A stretch of DNA of 64,000 nt, from NCBI RefSeq assembly GCF_004365635.1, contig NZ_SOBH01000005.1, positions 1 to 64,000 on the forward strand. The letters run 5' to 3'. The translations under genes and the position numbers were made by a program. This DNA comes from Litoreibacter halocynthiae. GTDB taxonomy: Bacteria > Pseudomonadota > Alphaproteobacteria > Rhodobacterales > Rhodobacteraceae. The notes beneath the pieces are model-generated. The model saw only the letters and a program-made list of their open reading frames with translations. It did no database searches and was not told the DNA's origin. How positions within the stretch are numbered: position 1 is the first letter of the stretch; each line of letters begins with the position of its first letter. Below are positions 42,638-51,318 of the stretch, piece after piece.

Positions 42638-44719
42638 TCAAAAACCGTTCGTCGATTTTTCCGATTGGGCTTCTTCCAACGCACGGATTACAGCGTCAGA
42701 CGACAGGATTTCTGATAGCAGAACGCCACTTGGTGCGTTGGGTCCGTAAACTATGTTGAAGGGGATCCCGAACCGGTTATGTGTCTCGAGGTAACGCGAT
42801 ATCTCGGGGTCTGGCCGCGTCCAGTCTGCCTGCATAGGGACGATGTTTTCTGCCTGCAATAGGCCTGCAACTGGCTCTCTATCCAAGACTAGTGCTTTGT
42901 TCGCTTTACATGTCAGGCACCAATCTGCGGTCACATCAACGAAAACAGTCTTTCCTTGCGAAACCAGTCGCGGAATTTCGCTCCGGTCGAATTCTGCCCA
43001 ATCCTGCGAAGATGTTCTTGGGGTCGGCGCAGTTGTAAAATTGGAAGCAACCAAAAAGGCTAGAGCGGAAATGCTGACGAGCGAAGCGATGCGAACATTT
43101 TCACCAAGCCGTGGCAACGCAGCCAAAAACACAAACCCGACGGACAAGCCGAATACTGTACTTACGACCCACGCTCCTGCCACGCCGTTCAAAACCCAAA
43201 GAAGCCAAATGGCCGTAAGAGTCAGTAAAAGACCCATCACCCACTTGATTACAATCATCCAGCGCCCGGGTTTTGGCAGAAGTTTCACCCACTGCGGTCG
43301 CACAGCAAACAGTAGATAGGGCAGAGCCAGCCCGAGCCCGAGTGAGGTAAACACCAGAACAGTGTCAATCGCTCGACCGGTCAGAGCGAATGCAATAGCT
43401 GTGCCAAGAAACGGTGCAGAACAAGGTGTGGCAAGAACCGCAGCGAAAGCGCCAGTCGCGAAGTCGCCTAGATATCCCTCTCGTGCCCCAGCACTTGCCA
43501 GCCGTCGTTGCAAAGCAGAAGGAAGCGATATCTCAAAAACTCCGAAGAGGTTTGCCGCGAACACAACTAGTATCATAAACATTATCGTTAGAAAGGCGGA
43601 GTTCTGGAATTGCAGCCCCCAGCCGATGCTCATCCCTGCGGCTTGAAGCGCCAAAACGCCGGTAGCCAGCACCCACATGAACGCAAGAACACCTAATGCA
43701 GACATCAAAAACCCGCCGCGCACCGTGTGGGCGGACCGATCAGCATGGGCCATGACCGACGCCAACTTGATTGATAAAACTGGCAGGACACAAGGCATAA
43801 AGTTCAGGATCAACCCACCCAGAAATGCAAAAACAGCGATCGAAATTAGCTGCATGACATCAGGTTGGGCCACTGTAATTTTGTAAGGTGGCTCCGCAGG
43901 AAAGTCGGACCAATCGGGCTGTGCAGTCACCGCACGCGCACCGTCCGTCACAGTTAAGCGCAAAGGCCCAGTAGCGTCATCGCGCGACAGGAGCGGTAAT
44001 TGCGCCCAAAGGGAGGTTCCAGATGCGCTGGTCCGGATATCTGGTTGTCCAAACGTAAAGAACGAGCCCATCTCCGGGAATACATCTGGTGATTGGAAGG
44101 CCTCCGAACTTGTTGCGGTTATGACAAGCGCGTCATTTGTTAAGGCCGCAGATGTGATCACTATATTGCTGGCAGATGGCTCGGCCGGAATTCTCTGTGC
44201 AAACTTCGTTACTAGCGCTGCCGTCTGTGTGTCGACGCCATTGCCTGCCGGAATTGCCAAGGTCAAATTGAAATCATGCGGCACGCAGATGTCTGAGCAA
44301 GTGAGTAACGTAACACGAGCAGCGAGTTCTACCGGAGCGCCTGGCTCCTCTAGAACAACCAAAATCGGGAGCACGACGCGGTCGTGATATCCAAAATTTT
44401 CTATTCCGAAGGCCGTGAAGCGTTGAGGCGCGGGCCAAAGAAGCTCTGATGTTTCAAGGTTCCGTGAGCCTTGCCAATCAATTTCCGGCGGCAGGCCGAC
44501 TTCGCCTGGCGACCGCCAGTAAGCTTTCCAACCTTCCGCCAGTTCAAGATCTAAGCCGAGAGACAACGTTTTTACGTTTGGGGCTACTCCGTTTTCAACC
44601 GATATCAGGCGTGCCGAGAGTGCGAAATTTGAAAAGCTCTCGGAGCTTGCGGCATGCAACAACGGCGCCCAAAGGACGCTGATCAGAAAAATCATTACGC
44701 GCCAAAAGGTAAGCGTCAT
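42638..44719 (-). CDS. DsbD-family thiol-disulfide transporter, ScsB-like
   Basis: 693 residues from the ATG at 44719. Signal peptide, a large periplasmic N-terminal domain with CSDIC at ~118-122, eight-helix central DsbD domain (NFMPCVLPVLSIK and ATPCSAPFLGT carrying the two membrane Cys), and a C-terminal thioredoxin domain with WCLTCK. It passes electrons from cytoplasmic thioredoxin to the periplasm. The N-terminal type fits ScsB, whose partner ScsC-like proteins are at 38309 and 46175. Confidence 0.92.
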   Translation of the reverse strand: MTLTFWRVMIFLISVLWAPLLHAASSESFSNFALSARLISVENGVAPNVKTLSLGLDLELAEGWKAYWRSPGEVGLPPEIDWQGSRNLETSELLWPAPQRFTAFGIENFGYHDRVVLPILVVLEEPGAPVELAARVTLLTCSDICVPHDFNLTLAIPAGNGVDTQTAALVTKFAQRIPAEPSASNIVITSAALTNDALVITATSSEAFQSPDVFPEMGSFFTFGQPDIRTSASGTSLWAQLPLLSRDDATGPLRLTVTDGARAVTAQPDWSDFPAEPPYKITVAQPDVMQLISIAVFAFLGGLILNFMPCVLPVLSIKLASVMAHADRSAHTVRGGFLMSALGVLAFMWVLATGVLALQAAGMSIGWGLQFQNSAFLTIMFMILVVFAANLFGVFEISLPSALQRRLASAGAREGYLGDFATGAFAAVLATPCSAPFLGTAIAFALTGRAIDTVLVFTSLGLGLALPYLLFAVRPQWVKLLPKPGRWMIVIKWVMGLLLTLTAIWLLWVLNGVAGAWVVSTVFGLSVGFVFLAALPRLGENVRIASLVSISALAFLVASNFTTAPTPRTSSQDWAEFDRSEIPRLVSQGKTVFVDVTADWCLTCKANKALVLDREPVAGLLQAENIVPMQADWTRPDPEISRYLETHNRFGIPFNIVYGPNAPSGVLLSEILSSDAVIRALEEAQSEKSTNGF

Positions 44720-44880
44720 TCGGATCGGCTCAATCAATGAAAACAGTAAAGTGATGCATACACCAAAGCGGCATACTTGAAGAGGACAGAAATGTATCAA
44801 AATGTCAGTCCAAGCGTCCCTTACTTCTGGCGGCTTTATATGGTTCAATCCAGCGAATTCTTTCCGAAGGCTCGCTCCGC

Positions 44881-46167
44881 ATGGCCATGAACAGACGAAG
44901 CTTTTTACTTACTTCGGTGGCCTCAATGTTGCCTTTGCCGCTGCACGCTGGGGGGACACGGATAACCCTGCGCCCGGGCCAAGTTTCAGCCCATATCAAT
45001 CAGCAATCAATCGATATGCTCGGCTTTAATGGATCGTGGCCCGGACCAGAAATCCGTCTGAGACAGAACGATCGACTACGCGTCCGTGTTGTAAACGAAC
45101 TTGAGAATGGAACAATTCTGCATTGGCATGGCATCCGGCTGCCCAATGCAATGGACGGTGTCAACGTGCTGACGCAGGACGCGATACCACCGGGGCGGTC
45201 GTTCGACTATGATTTCAAAGTGCCTGACGCAGGCACTTTTTGGTACCACTCTCATTACATGTCAGTTGAACAAGTTAGTCGCGGGATGTTTGGCCCTCTG
45301 ATCGTTGAGGAGATTGACCCTCCTGATGTGGATCAAGACATAACGGTCATGCTTTTTGATGTCCTGCTGGATGCCGATGGCCAGTTCGAGACCGAATTTG
45401 AGCCAGAGCAGTTTGCAACGGCTGGACGGATTGGGAATATCATGACGCCATTTGTGTCGACAGGAAAAGTAAGACTTGGAGAACGCTTGCGGTTGAGGGT
45501 GATTAATCCGGCTCCAGACCGCATTTTCAACATTCGCCTAGATGGGGTGAACGGCAAAATTGTGGCACTTGATGGCATGCCCCTGACCCAGTTGCAGCCT
45601 ATGGAGAATTTGACATTGGCACCGGGGCAACGTGTCGACATTATTGGGGACGTACTCGGCAACGTTTCTATCATTGAGTCTACTGATACTGATGAAACTG
45701 AATTGGTGCGCATCCCGATCGATGGGGAGCGGAAACCTCGTGAGGGTGAAGTCCTGCCTTTGCCGAAAAGTTCCTTGCCGCGCCCAGGGCTTGTAACCTA
45801 CGAGGCCGATCTAGAAATGCAAGGCGGAGCAGGAGGGATGGCGCATGGTGGCTTTGGCACTTGGGCCTTCAACGATACAAGCGGTCTTCCGGATAAACCA
45901 CTCGTCTCTGTGCCTCGTGGAGACACTGTGCGGTTGCGATTGATTAACAATACGGCCTTCCCTCACGGCATCCATTTGCATGGGCACCACTTTTGGGAAA
46001 CGACTACTGACGGTAAGCCAACTTATTTGCGCGATACAACTCTTTTGGCCGCAGGCGAGACACGCGAAATTCTTTGCGTTCTAGATAATCCCGGATCTTG
46101 GCTGCTTCATTGCCACATGCTCAGTCATCAGGTAGACGGCATGGCAACTTGGCTATACGTGAGTTGA
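44881..46167 (+). CDS. Periplasmic multicopper oxidase (3)
   Basis: 428 residues with Tat signal (MNRRSFLLTSVASMLPL; ATG at 44881 or 44887). Copper ligands HWHGIRLPNAMDG, FWYHSHYMS, HGIHLHGHHFW and LLHCHMLSHQVDGM. It is close to copy 2. It is divergent from the DsbD-like gene and convergent with a DsbA-type gene seven bases away. A short Gly/Met segment (MQGGAGGMAHGG) precedes the third domain. Confidence 0.93.
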   Translation: MAMNRRSFLLTSVASMLPLPLHAGGTRITLRPGQVSAHINQQSIDMLGFNGSWPGPEIRLRQNDRLRVRVVNELENGTILHWHGIRLPNAMDGVNVLTQDAIPPGRSFDYDFKVPDAGTFWYHSHYMSVEQVSRGMFGPLIVEEIDPPDVDQDITVMLFDVLLDADGQFETEFEPEQFATAGRIGNIMTPFVSTGKVRLGERLRLRVINPAPDRIFNIRLDGVNGKIVALDGMPLTQLQPMENLTLAPGQRVDIIGDVLGNVSIIESTDTDETELVRIPIDGERKPREGEVLPLPKSSLPRPGLVTYEADLEMQGGAGGMAHGGFGTWAFNDTSGLPDKPLVSVPRGDTVRLRLINNTAFPHGIHLHGHHFWETTTDGKPTYLRDTTLLAAGETREILCVLDNPGSWLLHCHMLSHQVDGMATWLYVS

Positions 46168-46174
46168 GAACAGA

Positions 46175-46960
46175 TTATGCATAGCCGCATTGCTCGGCCC
46201 AGCCTTCCTCACGTTCCAACTCGACTATTCTTTCAATTACCCTGTCGCTGATTTGTCCTTGAATTACCGTGCGTCCAATCACCAAGGCCGGTGTGCCGAC
46301 AAAGGCAAAGGCTCGTGACAAGGCGGCACTGTTTTCTAGCTCTATTCTAACTTCATCGCTGGCCATATCTGCCAGAAATTGGGACTCGTTTATGTTCAGA
46401 TCTTTGACCAGCTGGGACAAGTATTCCGGGCTTACAGAAAAAGCTGATTTCATAAGTCTTCTGTGAAACGCTGCATAGGTGCCTTGCCGTTTCGCAGCCA
46501 AGGCGGCTTTTGCAGCTAGGTCTGAGTTCTCACCCAGCAAGGGCAATTCGTGCCATGCAACCGCAATCTCATCGCCTTTTGTCTCAACAAGTTTAGCCAA
46601 GCGTTTAGTTTGCACTCGGCAATAGGGACAGTAATAGTCGGAAAATGACGCCATAGGCACCTGGCCTGATTTAAGGTCGAGTCCTTCATACAATGCGCCA
46701 CAAATATTTTTGAGCACACGTGTGTCTGCTTTAAGCTTCGCATCTTTTTGCAGCCGGTCTTCTTCCGCGTCTAGTCCAACAAAAAAGTCGAAACTGCCAG
46801 CTGAGCTTTTTCCTGCATTAAGTTTCCTGAAGCCTTGGAGGTCGCTCATCGCCTCCATCTCTAATTTTTGGGGAATCAACGTCGGCACAAAACGAACAGC
46901 AACAAATCCCATTCCAACCGCGCCGATGGCCATGAGGGTATTACGTCTCTGCTTGTTCAC
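46175..46960 (-). CDS. DsbA-family thiol oxidoreductase (2)
   Basis: 261 residues with an N-terminal signal anchor, thioredoxin fold and CPYC at ~111-114 (SDYYCPYCRVQ), plus cis-Pro loop GTPALVIG. The N-terminal ~90-residue leader region is longer than usual for DsbA. Paired with the DsbD-like and DsbB-like genes, it likely makes or repairs disulfides under copper stress. A weak CueR-like element lies upstream. Confidence 0.9.
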   Translation of the reverse strand: MNKQRRNTLMAIGAVGMGFVAVRFVPTLIPQKLEMEAMSDLQGFRKLNAGKSSAGSFDFFVGLDAEEDRLQKDAKLKADTRVLKNICGALYEGLDLKSGQVPMASFSDYYCPYCRVQTKRLAKLVETKGDEIAVAWHELPLLGENSDLAAKAALAAKRQGTYAAFHRRLMKSAFSVSPEYLSQLVKDLNINESQFLADMASDEVRIELENSAALSRAFAFVGTPALVIGRTVIQGQISDRVIERIVELEREEGWAEQCGYA

Positions 46961-46997
46961 GATGTCACCTTAATTGAAAAGACGTGAAATTAGTCTT

Positions 46998-47028
46998 TTC
47001 GATAAGGCCATTTCAGTGGCAAGGTCAA
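46998..47028 (-). promoter_or_regulatory. Candidate MerR-type promoter of DsbA (2)
   Basis: Minus-strand TTGACC (47028-47023), 19 bases, ATCGAA (47003-46998). Weak GCCA/TGGC dyad. Shares the geometry but not the full CueR arms. Confidence 0.4.
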
Positions 47029-47166
47029 CTTTACATACAGATACAATGTTTATCAGGCTCATATCATTCTTTCACTAACCTCAATCTGCGCTACTATCAG
47101 GCAAGTGACCAAAGCTGTTGGGAGAAAAACGAAGCTAAGCTGGGTTCAACTTAAGAAAGGATGATC

Positions 47167-48414
47167 ATGCTGAGATCGGTTTTTGGAAGTTTCGTTGCGA
47201 TATGGGCATTGATGACGGGGTCTGGTATTGCCGCAGAAGTACCCCTTAACTTCGTCACTTTAGACCCGCCCGTCGGTCTAGGGGCACAAGAACCCTCTTT
47301 TTTCGCCCTCACCGATGGACGTGTCGTCATGAGCTGGACAGAACCCGATGGAGATGGGTTCGCCGTCAAAATGGCCATCGGCGACCATATGACATGGACC
47401 GAGGCCCGCACTATCACAAGCTCTGAGGATTTGTTCATAAACTGGGCTGATTTCCCATCCATCACTGCGTTCCCGGACGGGACTTTGGCGGCTCATTGGT
47501 TGCAGGAAGCTGGCGATGGGGCTTACGTCTACGATGTCAATATTGCGCTCTCAAAGGACGAGGGCAAATCTTGGAGCACACCCATAGTTCCGCACCAGGA
47601 CGGCACTCAAAGTCAACATGGGTTTGCAACGCTGATACCAAGTTCAGAAGATTCATTGGTCAGTGTTTGGCTGGATGCCCGCGCGTATAAAAAAGAATTG
47701 CTGGCAAGCCAATCAACAGGACTGCCCGACGCAATGCAATTGCGGGCAACGCAGCTCACATCGGACGGTATATTGTCGGAAGACGTCCTTGTGGACGCTC
47801 AGACATGTACCTGTTGCCAAACCTCCGCAGCGGTCACTGGGGATGGTAAAATACTGGTTGCATATCGCAACCGGACCGACGCAGAAATTCGCGACATCTC
47901 GGTCGTGCGGTTTGAAGACGGGCAATGGTCCAGCTCCAAAATTGTGCACGATGATAACTGGGAAATTTCGGGCTGCCCTGTAAACGGGCCAGCGATTGCA
48001 GCAATGGGTCAGACTGCCGTTGTCGCATGGTTTACATCCGCTGATGATATCCCCGCGGTGAAAGTCGCATTCTCAAGGAACAGTGGTCGAGATTTTGACC
48101 TACCAATCAGGGTTGATCTTGGAGAGGCGGCAGGGCGCGTAGATGCACTAATGTTAAGCGAAACAACTGCGCTTGTGACTTGGGTCGAATGGCAAGACGC
48201 TGGCGAAGTTATTTTTGCCTGCCAGGTCCGGATTGGCGAAACTTGTGAAAAAGAGGAAGCAGTAACTGTCAATACAGGTGATGGATCAGTCAACTTTCCG
48301 CGCATGGCGCGAACGGTAGATGGAGTTTACTTGGCCTGGACACAACCCGCGCTCGAAGGGGGTGGACACCCCACTGGCGAAGCGACTGTTCGGGTTGTGT
48401 ATGCGAAGTATTAG
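47167..48414 (+). CDS. Exported sialidase-like beta-propeller with CTCC motif
   Basis: 415 residues from the ATG at 47167 (AGAAAGG upstream). Signal peptide then BNR/Asp-box repeats (SKDEGKSWSTP, SRNSGRDFDLP), a six-bladed propeller pattern. The catalytic arginine triad of true sialidases is not obvious. A CTCC cluster at about residues 214-217 (QTCTCCQTS) is a probable metal or redox site. Its role is unknown; context suggests periplasmic copper binding. Confidence 0.78.
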   Translation: MLRSVFGSFVAIWALMTGSGIAAEVPLNFVTLDPPVGLGAQEPSFFALTDGRVVMSWTEPDGDGFAVKMAIGDHMTWTEARTITSSEDLFINWADFPSITAFPDGTLAAHWLQEAGDGAYVYDVNIALSKDEGKSWSTPIVPHQDGTQSQHGFATLIPSSEDSLVSVWLDARAYKKELLASQSTGLPDAMQLRATQLTSDGILSEDVLVDAQTCTCCQTSAAVTGDGKILVAYRNRTDAEIRDISVVRFEDGQWSSSKIVHDDNWEISGCPVNGPAIAAMGQTAVVAWFTSADDIPAVKVAFSRNSGRDFDLPIRVDLGEAAGRVDALMLSETTALVTWVEWQDAGEVIFACQVRIGETCEKEEAVTVNTGDGSVNFPRMARTVDGVYLAWTQPALEGGGHPTGEATVRVVYAKY

Positions 48415-48537
48415 TGAATGGATTTGCTGCCGTTACAAACGAATACAAATCTCCAACGAATTAAGAGACTGAGCTGGTGGACGAACATATAATTATTCGG
48501 CAAGAAGTGGGTAACCCTAAATCACGTTGGTGAGTTT

Positions 48538-49038
48538 TTGACATATCCATCTTATAAAATCGGCCTAGCGGCCTCTGCTGGATCTTTGGCACTTTTGCTT
48601 GGAGCTTGGGTATTTCAATCAATTGGATACGCCCCTTGTGCCATGTGCATCTGGCAAAGATACCCTCACGCAATCGCAATCTTTTTGGGCGCACTAGTTT
48701 TTTTCGGTTTGCGCCACAAAGTGATCTATCTCGTCGGTGCCATCGCAACTGCATCCACGGCTGGCATCGGGATATTTCATACCGGAGTAGAGCGAGATTG
48801 GTGGGAAGGGCCAACTTCTTGCACAGGCTCGGGTTTGGATCTGACAACAATGACACCAGAAGATCTACTATCAACTTCTGGGGTGGCAGACTTGGTGATG
48901 TGCGATCAGGTCTCCTGGGAGTTTCTTACTCTTTCGATGGCGAGTTGGAATACATTGCTGAGTTGTGTCCTTGTCGGATTATGGATTATTGCGTCGAAAC
49001 AAGGCAAGCTAGGGTCAGGACTCATAACCAGAATATGA
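48538..49038 (+). CDS. DsbB-family quinone-linked oxidoreductase, 3' end replaced by an IS
   Basis: 166 residues. Start is TTG 48538, the only start in the open frame. Four membrane helices, redox pair CAMC (APCAMCIWQRYPH) and the second periplasmic Cys pair (TSCTGS and MCDQ). DsbB reoxidises DsbA. The last codons, from about 49012, come from the inverted repeat of the IS5-type element, so the natural C-terminus was lost, although all catalytic parts remain. Confidence 0.87.
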   Translation: MTYPSYKIGLAASAGSLALLLGAWVFQSIGYAPCAMCIWQRYPHAIAIFLGALVFFGLRHKVIYLVGAIATASTAGIGIFHTGVERDWWEGPTSCTGSGLDLTTMTPEDLLSTSGVADLVMCDQVSWEFLTLSMASWNTLLSCVLVGLWIIASKQGKLGSGLITRI

Positions 49039-49851
49039 CTGTTACGGCGAGAGCGATTGCTGACAGGAAAACCTTTGGGCAGCGGTCATAACGGGTTGAG
49101 ACACGTCGCCAGTCTTTGAGCCTGTCGAACATCCTTTCGATGCGGTTGCGGCGTTTGTATCGGCGCTTGTCGTACTTGATGGTCTTCTTGCGCGATTTGC
49201 CTCCTGGGATGCAGCGCTTTGTGCCCTTATATATAAGGGTATCTCGAAACCAGTCAGCGTCATATCCTCGATCTGCGAGAAGCCACTCGGCCTCAAGCAG
49301 GCCGTTCATCAAAGCCGCAGCACCAGTATAATCGCTTACCTGCCCTGCCGTGATGAACAGGCGGACAGGACGGCCGCTGGTATCTGTAACGGCGTGCAAT
49401 TTAGTATTCATTCCCACTTTGGTCAGCCCGATCAGGCGTCCACGCAACCTTTTTTAAGCCTCAGACTGGAGGCCGTGCGATGCGCCTTGAGATATGTTGC
49501 ATCAATTGAGATGGTTGCGTTGTCGGGGGCTTGCTCAGCCAGTCCCATCATGATCCGGGCAAACACGCCCATATCACTCCAACGCTTCCAGCGATTATAC
49601 AACGTCTTTGGTGGGCCATACTCGGCAGGTGCATCGCACCACTTTAAACCATTGTGATTGATGAATATAATGCCGCTTAAAACACGGCAATCATCCACGC
49701 GAACGCGACCCCGGCTCTTTGGAAAGTAAGGCCGCAAACGCTTCATCTGCGCCTCCGTAAGCCAGTATAAGTTGCTCATCATATCCCCCGAAACTGGGGA
49801 TCGTGAATCATAGCAGCGCGACAAGCTCAATCAGTTAATGGGGGCTGACCC
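49012..49851 (-). mobile_element. IS5-family (IS427-like) insertion sequence
   Basis: About 840 bp. Both ends begin GGGTCAG (49012-49018, and its complement at 49845-49851), with further partial match. Two overlapping transposase frames are on the minus strand. The four bases at the ends read CTAG and CCAG, so a clean target duplication is not seen. It is inserted at the end of the dsbB gene. Confidence 0.85.
49022..49779 (-). CDS. IS5-family transposase made by frameshifting
   Basis: The first frame (ATG 49779 to 49432) carries LTEAQMKRLRPYFP, and ends shortly after a run of six A and a G (49455-49449 on the minus strand). The second frame (to 49022) carries GLTKVGMNTKLHAVTDTSGRP, ADRGYDADWFR, and RNRIERMFDRLKDWRRV. 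Asp in SIDATYLK and ADRGYD and the Glu of RIERMF form the DDE set. Programmed slippage at the A run joins both halves. Confidence 0.85.
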
Positions 49852-50175
49852 CAGGGAAGATTAATAAATGAAACTCTTTGAGTGCCGCGAAGCAATCAAG
49901 ACTTTTTTGAGTACCTGCATCAATCAATACGATCTATATGATGAACGTTGACCAACATACGAAACAAGCGTGCCCGAAGTTGCTTTAAACCCGACTTTCC
50001 TCAATTAGGTGTAAAATTTAATGTGCCAGCTGTGATGAACATGTTGCTCACTAAATTTTGATCACGAGACGAGATAACAACTTGAACCTACAGCTGCTTG
50101 AGGTTGTATATTTAACAAATTGACCTTGTTGGCGAAAGAGCCCAGCGCGTTCAAAAATTTGCGGGAGACTGATCA
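49852..50175. other. Gene-free region before L,D-transpeptidase (3)
   Basis: 324 bases between the IS and the next gene. It contains a strong MerR-type promoter at 50082-50112. A 27-codon frame at 49868-49951 is too weak to call. AT-rich compared with its neighbours. Confidence 0.5.
50082..50112 (+). promoter_or_regulatory. MerR-type promoter of L,D-transpeptidase (3)
   Basis: TTGAAC (50082-50087), 19 bases, TATATT (50107-50112). The overlapping dyad fits ACCTNNAGCNGCTNNAGGT. Its arms differ from both operator classes elsewhere. The mRNA would start about 57 bases before the ATG. Confidence 0.6.
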
Positions 50176-50838
50176 ATGCTAACACGACGCCACTTTATCT
50201 CGACAACTGCTGCTATGTTCTCGGCGCCATTAGCGAGCCCAGTTTTGGGAAAATCCCAACCAACAAAGGGACAAAAGGCATCTTGGGATGCGCGCGTAAC
50301 CCCAGATGCATACGATCCAGCAACATCCAATCCTTGGGGTCTACCAGCAAGATTTTTACCACAGCGGGTTGTTGCGAATGATGGTTTGGAGCCAGGTGAT
50401 ATTCACGTCGATGCAGTTGCAAGATATCTGTATCACATCGAAGAGGGCGGCACCGCGATGCGATACGGCGTAGCGATCGCGCGTGGCAATCTTTACGAAC
50501 CGGGAACATACACCATTCGGCGAAAAGTAGAGTGGCCGCATTGGACACCCACCGCCTCGATGGTTAAGCGGAACCCCGAATACGCTGAATTTGCCGATGG
50601 GCAGGAGCCTGGCCCTAAGAATGCGCTTGGCTCTAGAGCACTCTATTTATATGTCGGCAATCGCGATACTTACCTTAGAATACACGGCACGCCGTCCCCT
50701 CGTTCGATTGGCGGGAGGGCAAGTTCAGGCTGTGTTCGTATGGTAATGGCCCATATCAATGATCTTTATCCAAATGTCGCTATCGGATCCACAGCATATC
50801 TATACTCCGCTGAAGGAAGCGTAGTTTCGGAGACTTAA
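50176..50838 (+). CDS. L,D-transpeptidase, YkuD family (3)
   Basis: 220 residues starting MLTRRHFIST, Tat-type signal. Catalytic block RIHGTPSPRSIGGRASSGCV with the conserved His and Cys. A close paralogue of copy 1, and like it is convergent with a small lipoprotein gene 33 bases away. It has a MerR-type promoter upstream. Extra L,D-transpeptidases may offset copper inhibition of the housekeeping enzymes. Confidence 0.92.
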   Translation: MLTRRHFISTTAAMFSAPLASPVLGKSQPTKGQKASWDARVTPDAYDPATSNPWGLPARFLPQRVVANDGLEPGDIHVDAVARYLYHIEEGGTAMRYGVAIARGNLYEPGTYTIRRKVEWPHWTPTASMVKRNPEYAEFADGQEPGPKNALGSRALYLYVGNRDTYLRIHGTPSPRSIGGRASSGCVRMVMAHINDLYPNVAIGSTAYLYSAEGSVVSET

Positions 50839-50871
50839 ACTCGCGCTGTAGAACCGTAGTCCACAAAGAAA

Positions 50872-51159
50872 TCAGGTCTTTTTGGCGACACAGATTGGAT
50901 TACCACGAGCAGAACGCAATGGAAGCAGTGTAGTCTCGACGCGACCTCTGTGCTCGTACCAGTAACAGCCGTCTTCCGGCAGCAGACGGGCTGTGCTGAG
51001 GTCCTGACCGAGTGCTGCCAAATTAACGACTTCGTCTGGAACTTGCCTGACCTTAGATGACCTATTGGGAGATATTGTTGCTGTGCACGCGCTCAATAGA
51101 AAAGCGCCGACCACTAATGTTCCAGTTACAGTTCGCACGATAGTCCCCTGTCTATTCAT
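50872..51159 (-). CDS. Small lipoprotein of unknown function, partner of L,D-transpeptidase (3)
   Basis: 95 residues from the ATG at 51159, or 88 from GTG 51138, which has a better ribosome site (AGGGGA). Lipobox LLSAC. The C-terminal half DGCYWYEHRGRVETTLLPLR and closing NPIC repeat the pattern of the lipoprotein at 28885-29166. Family unknown. The repeated pairing with a transpeptidase suggests a shared task at the wall. Confidence 0.8.
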   Translation of the reverse strand: MNRQGTIVRTVTGTLVVGAFLLSACTATISPNRSSKVRQVPDEVVNLAALGQDLSTARLLPEDGCYWYEHRGRVETTLLPLRSARGNPICVAKKT

Positions 51160-51318
51160 TCAAATCCAGTGTCTGGAAATATCCATTACATTACTCGGTT
51201 CCCGTTGCAACAAGCGCAATTCCGTCGCACGCGGGACAATGTACCGACAGCACAGTTAGGTCTTGAACCTATGCAGCAAAAAATTACTTTTGTGCCAATT
51301 TATTGGGGTCAGGTGCGC

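Noticed and set aside
49868-49951. A 27-codon frame beginning MKLFECREAIK after the IS5-type element
   Set aside because: There is an AGGGAAG upstream, but no similarity or conserved signal supports it; it may be a remnant.
50120-50150. A second TTGACC just before L,D-transpeptidase (3)
   Set aside because: No usable -10 and no symmetric arms; the element at 50082-50112 is much better.
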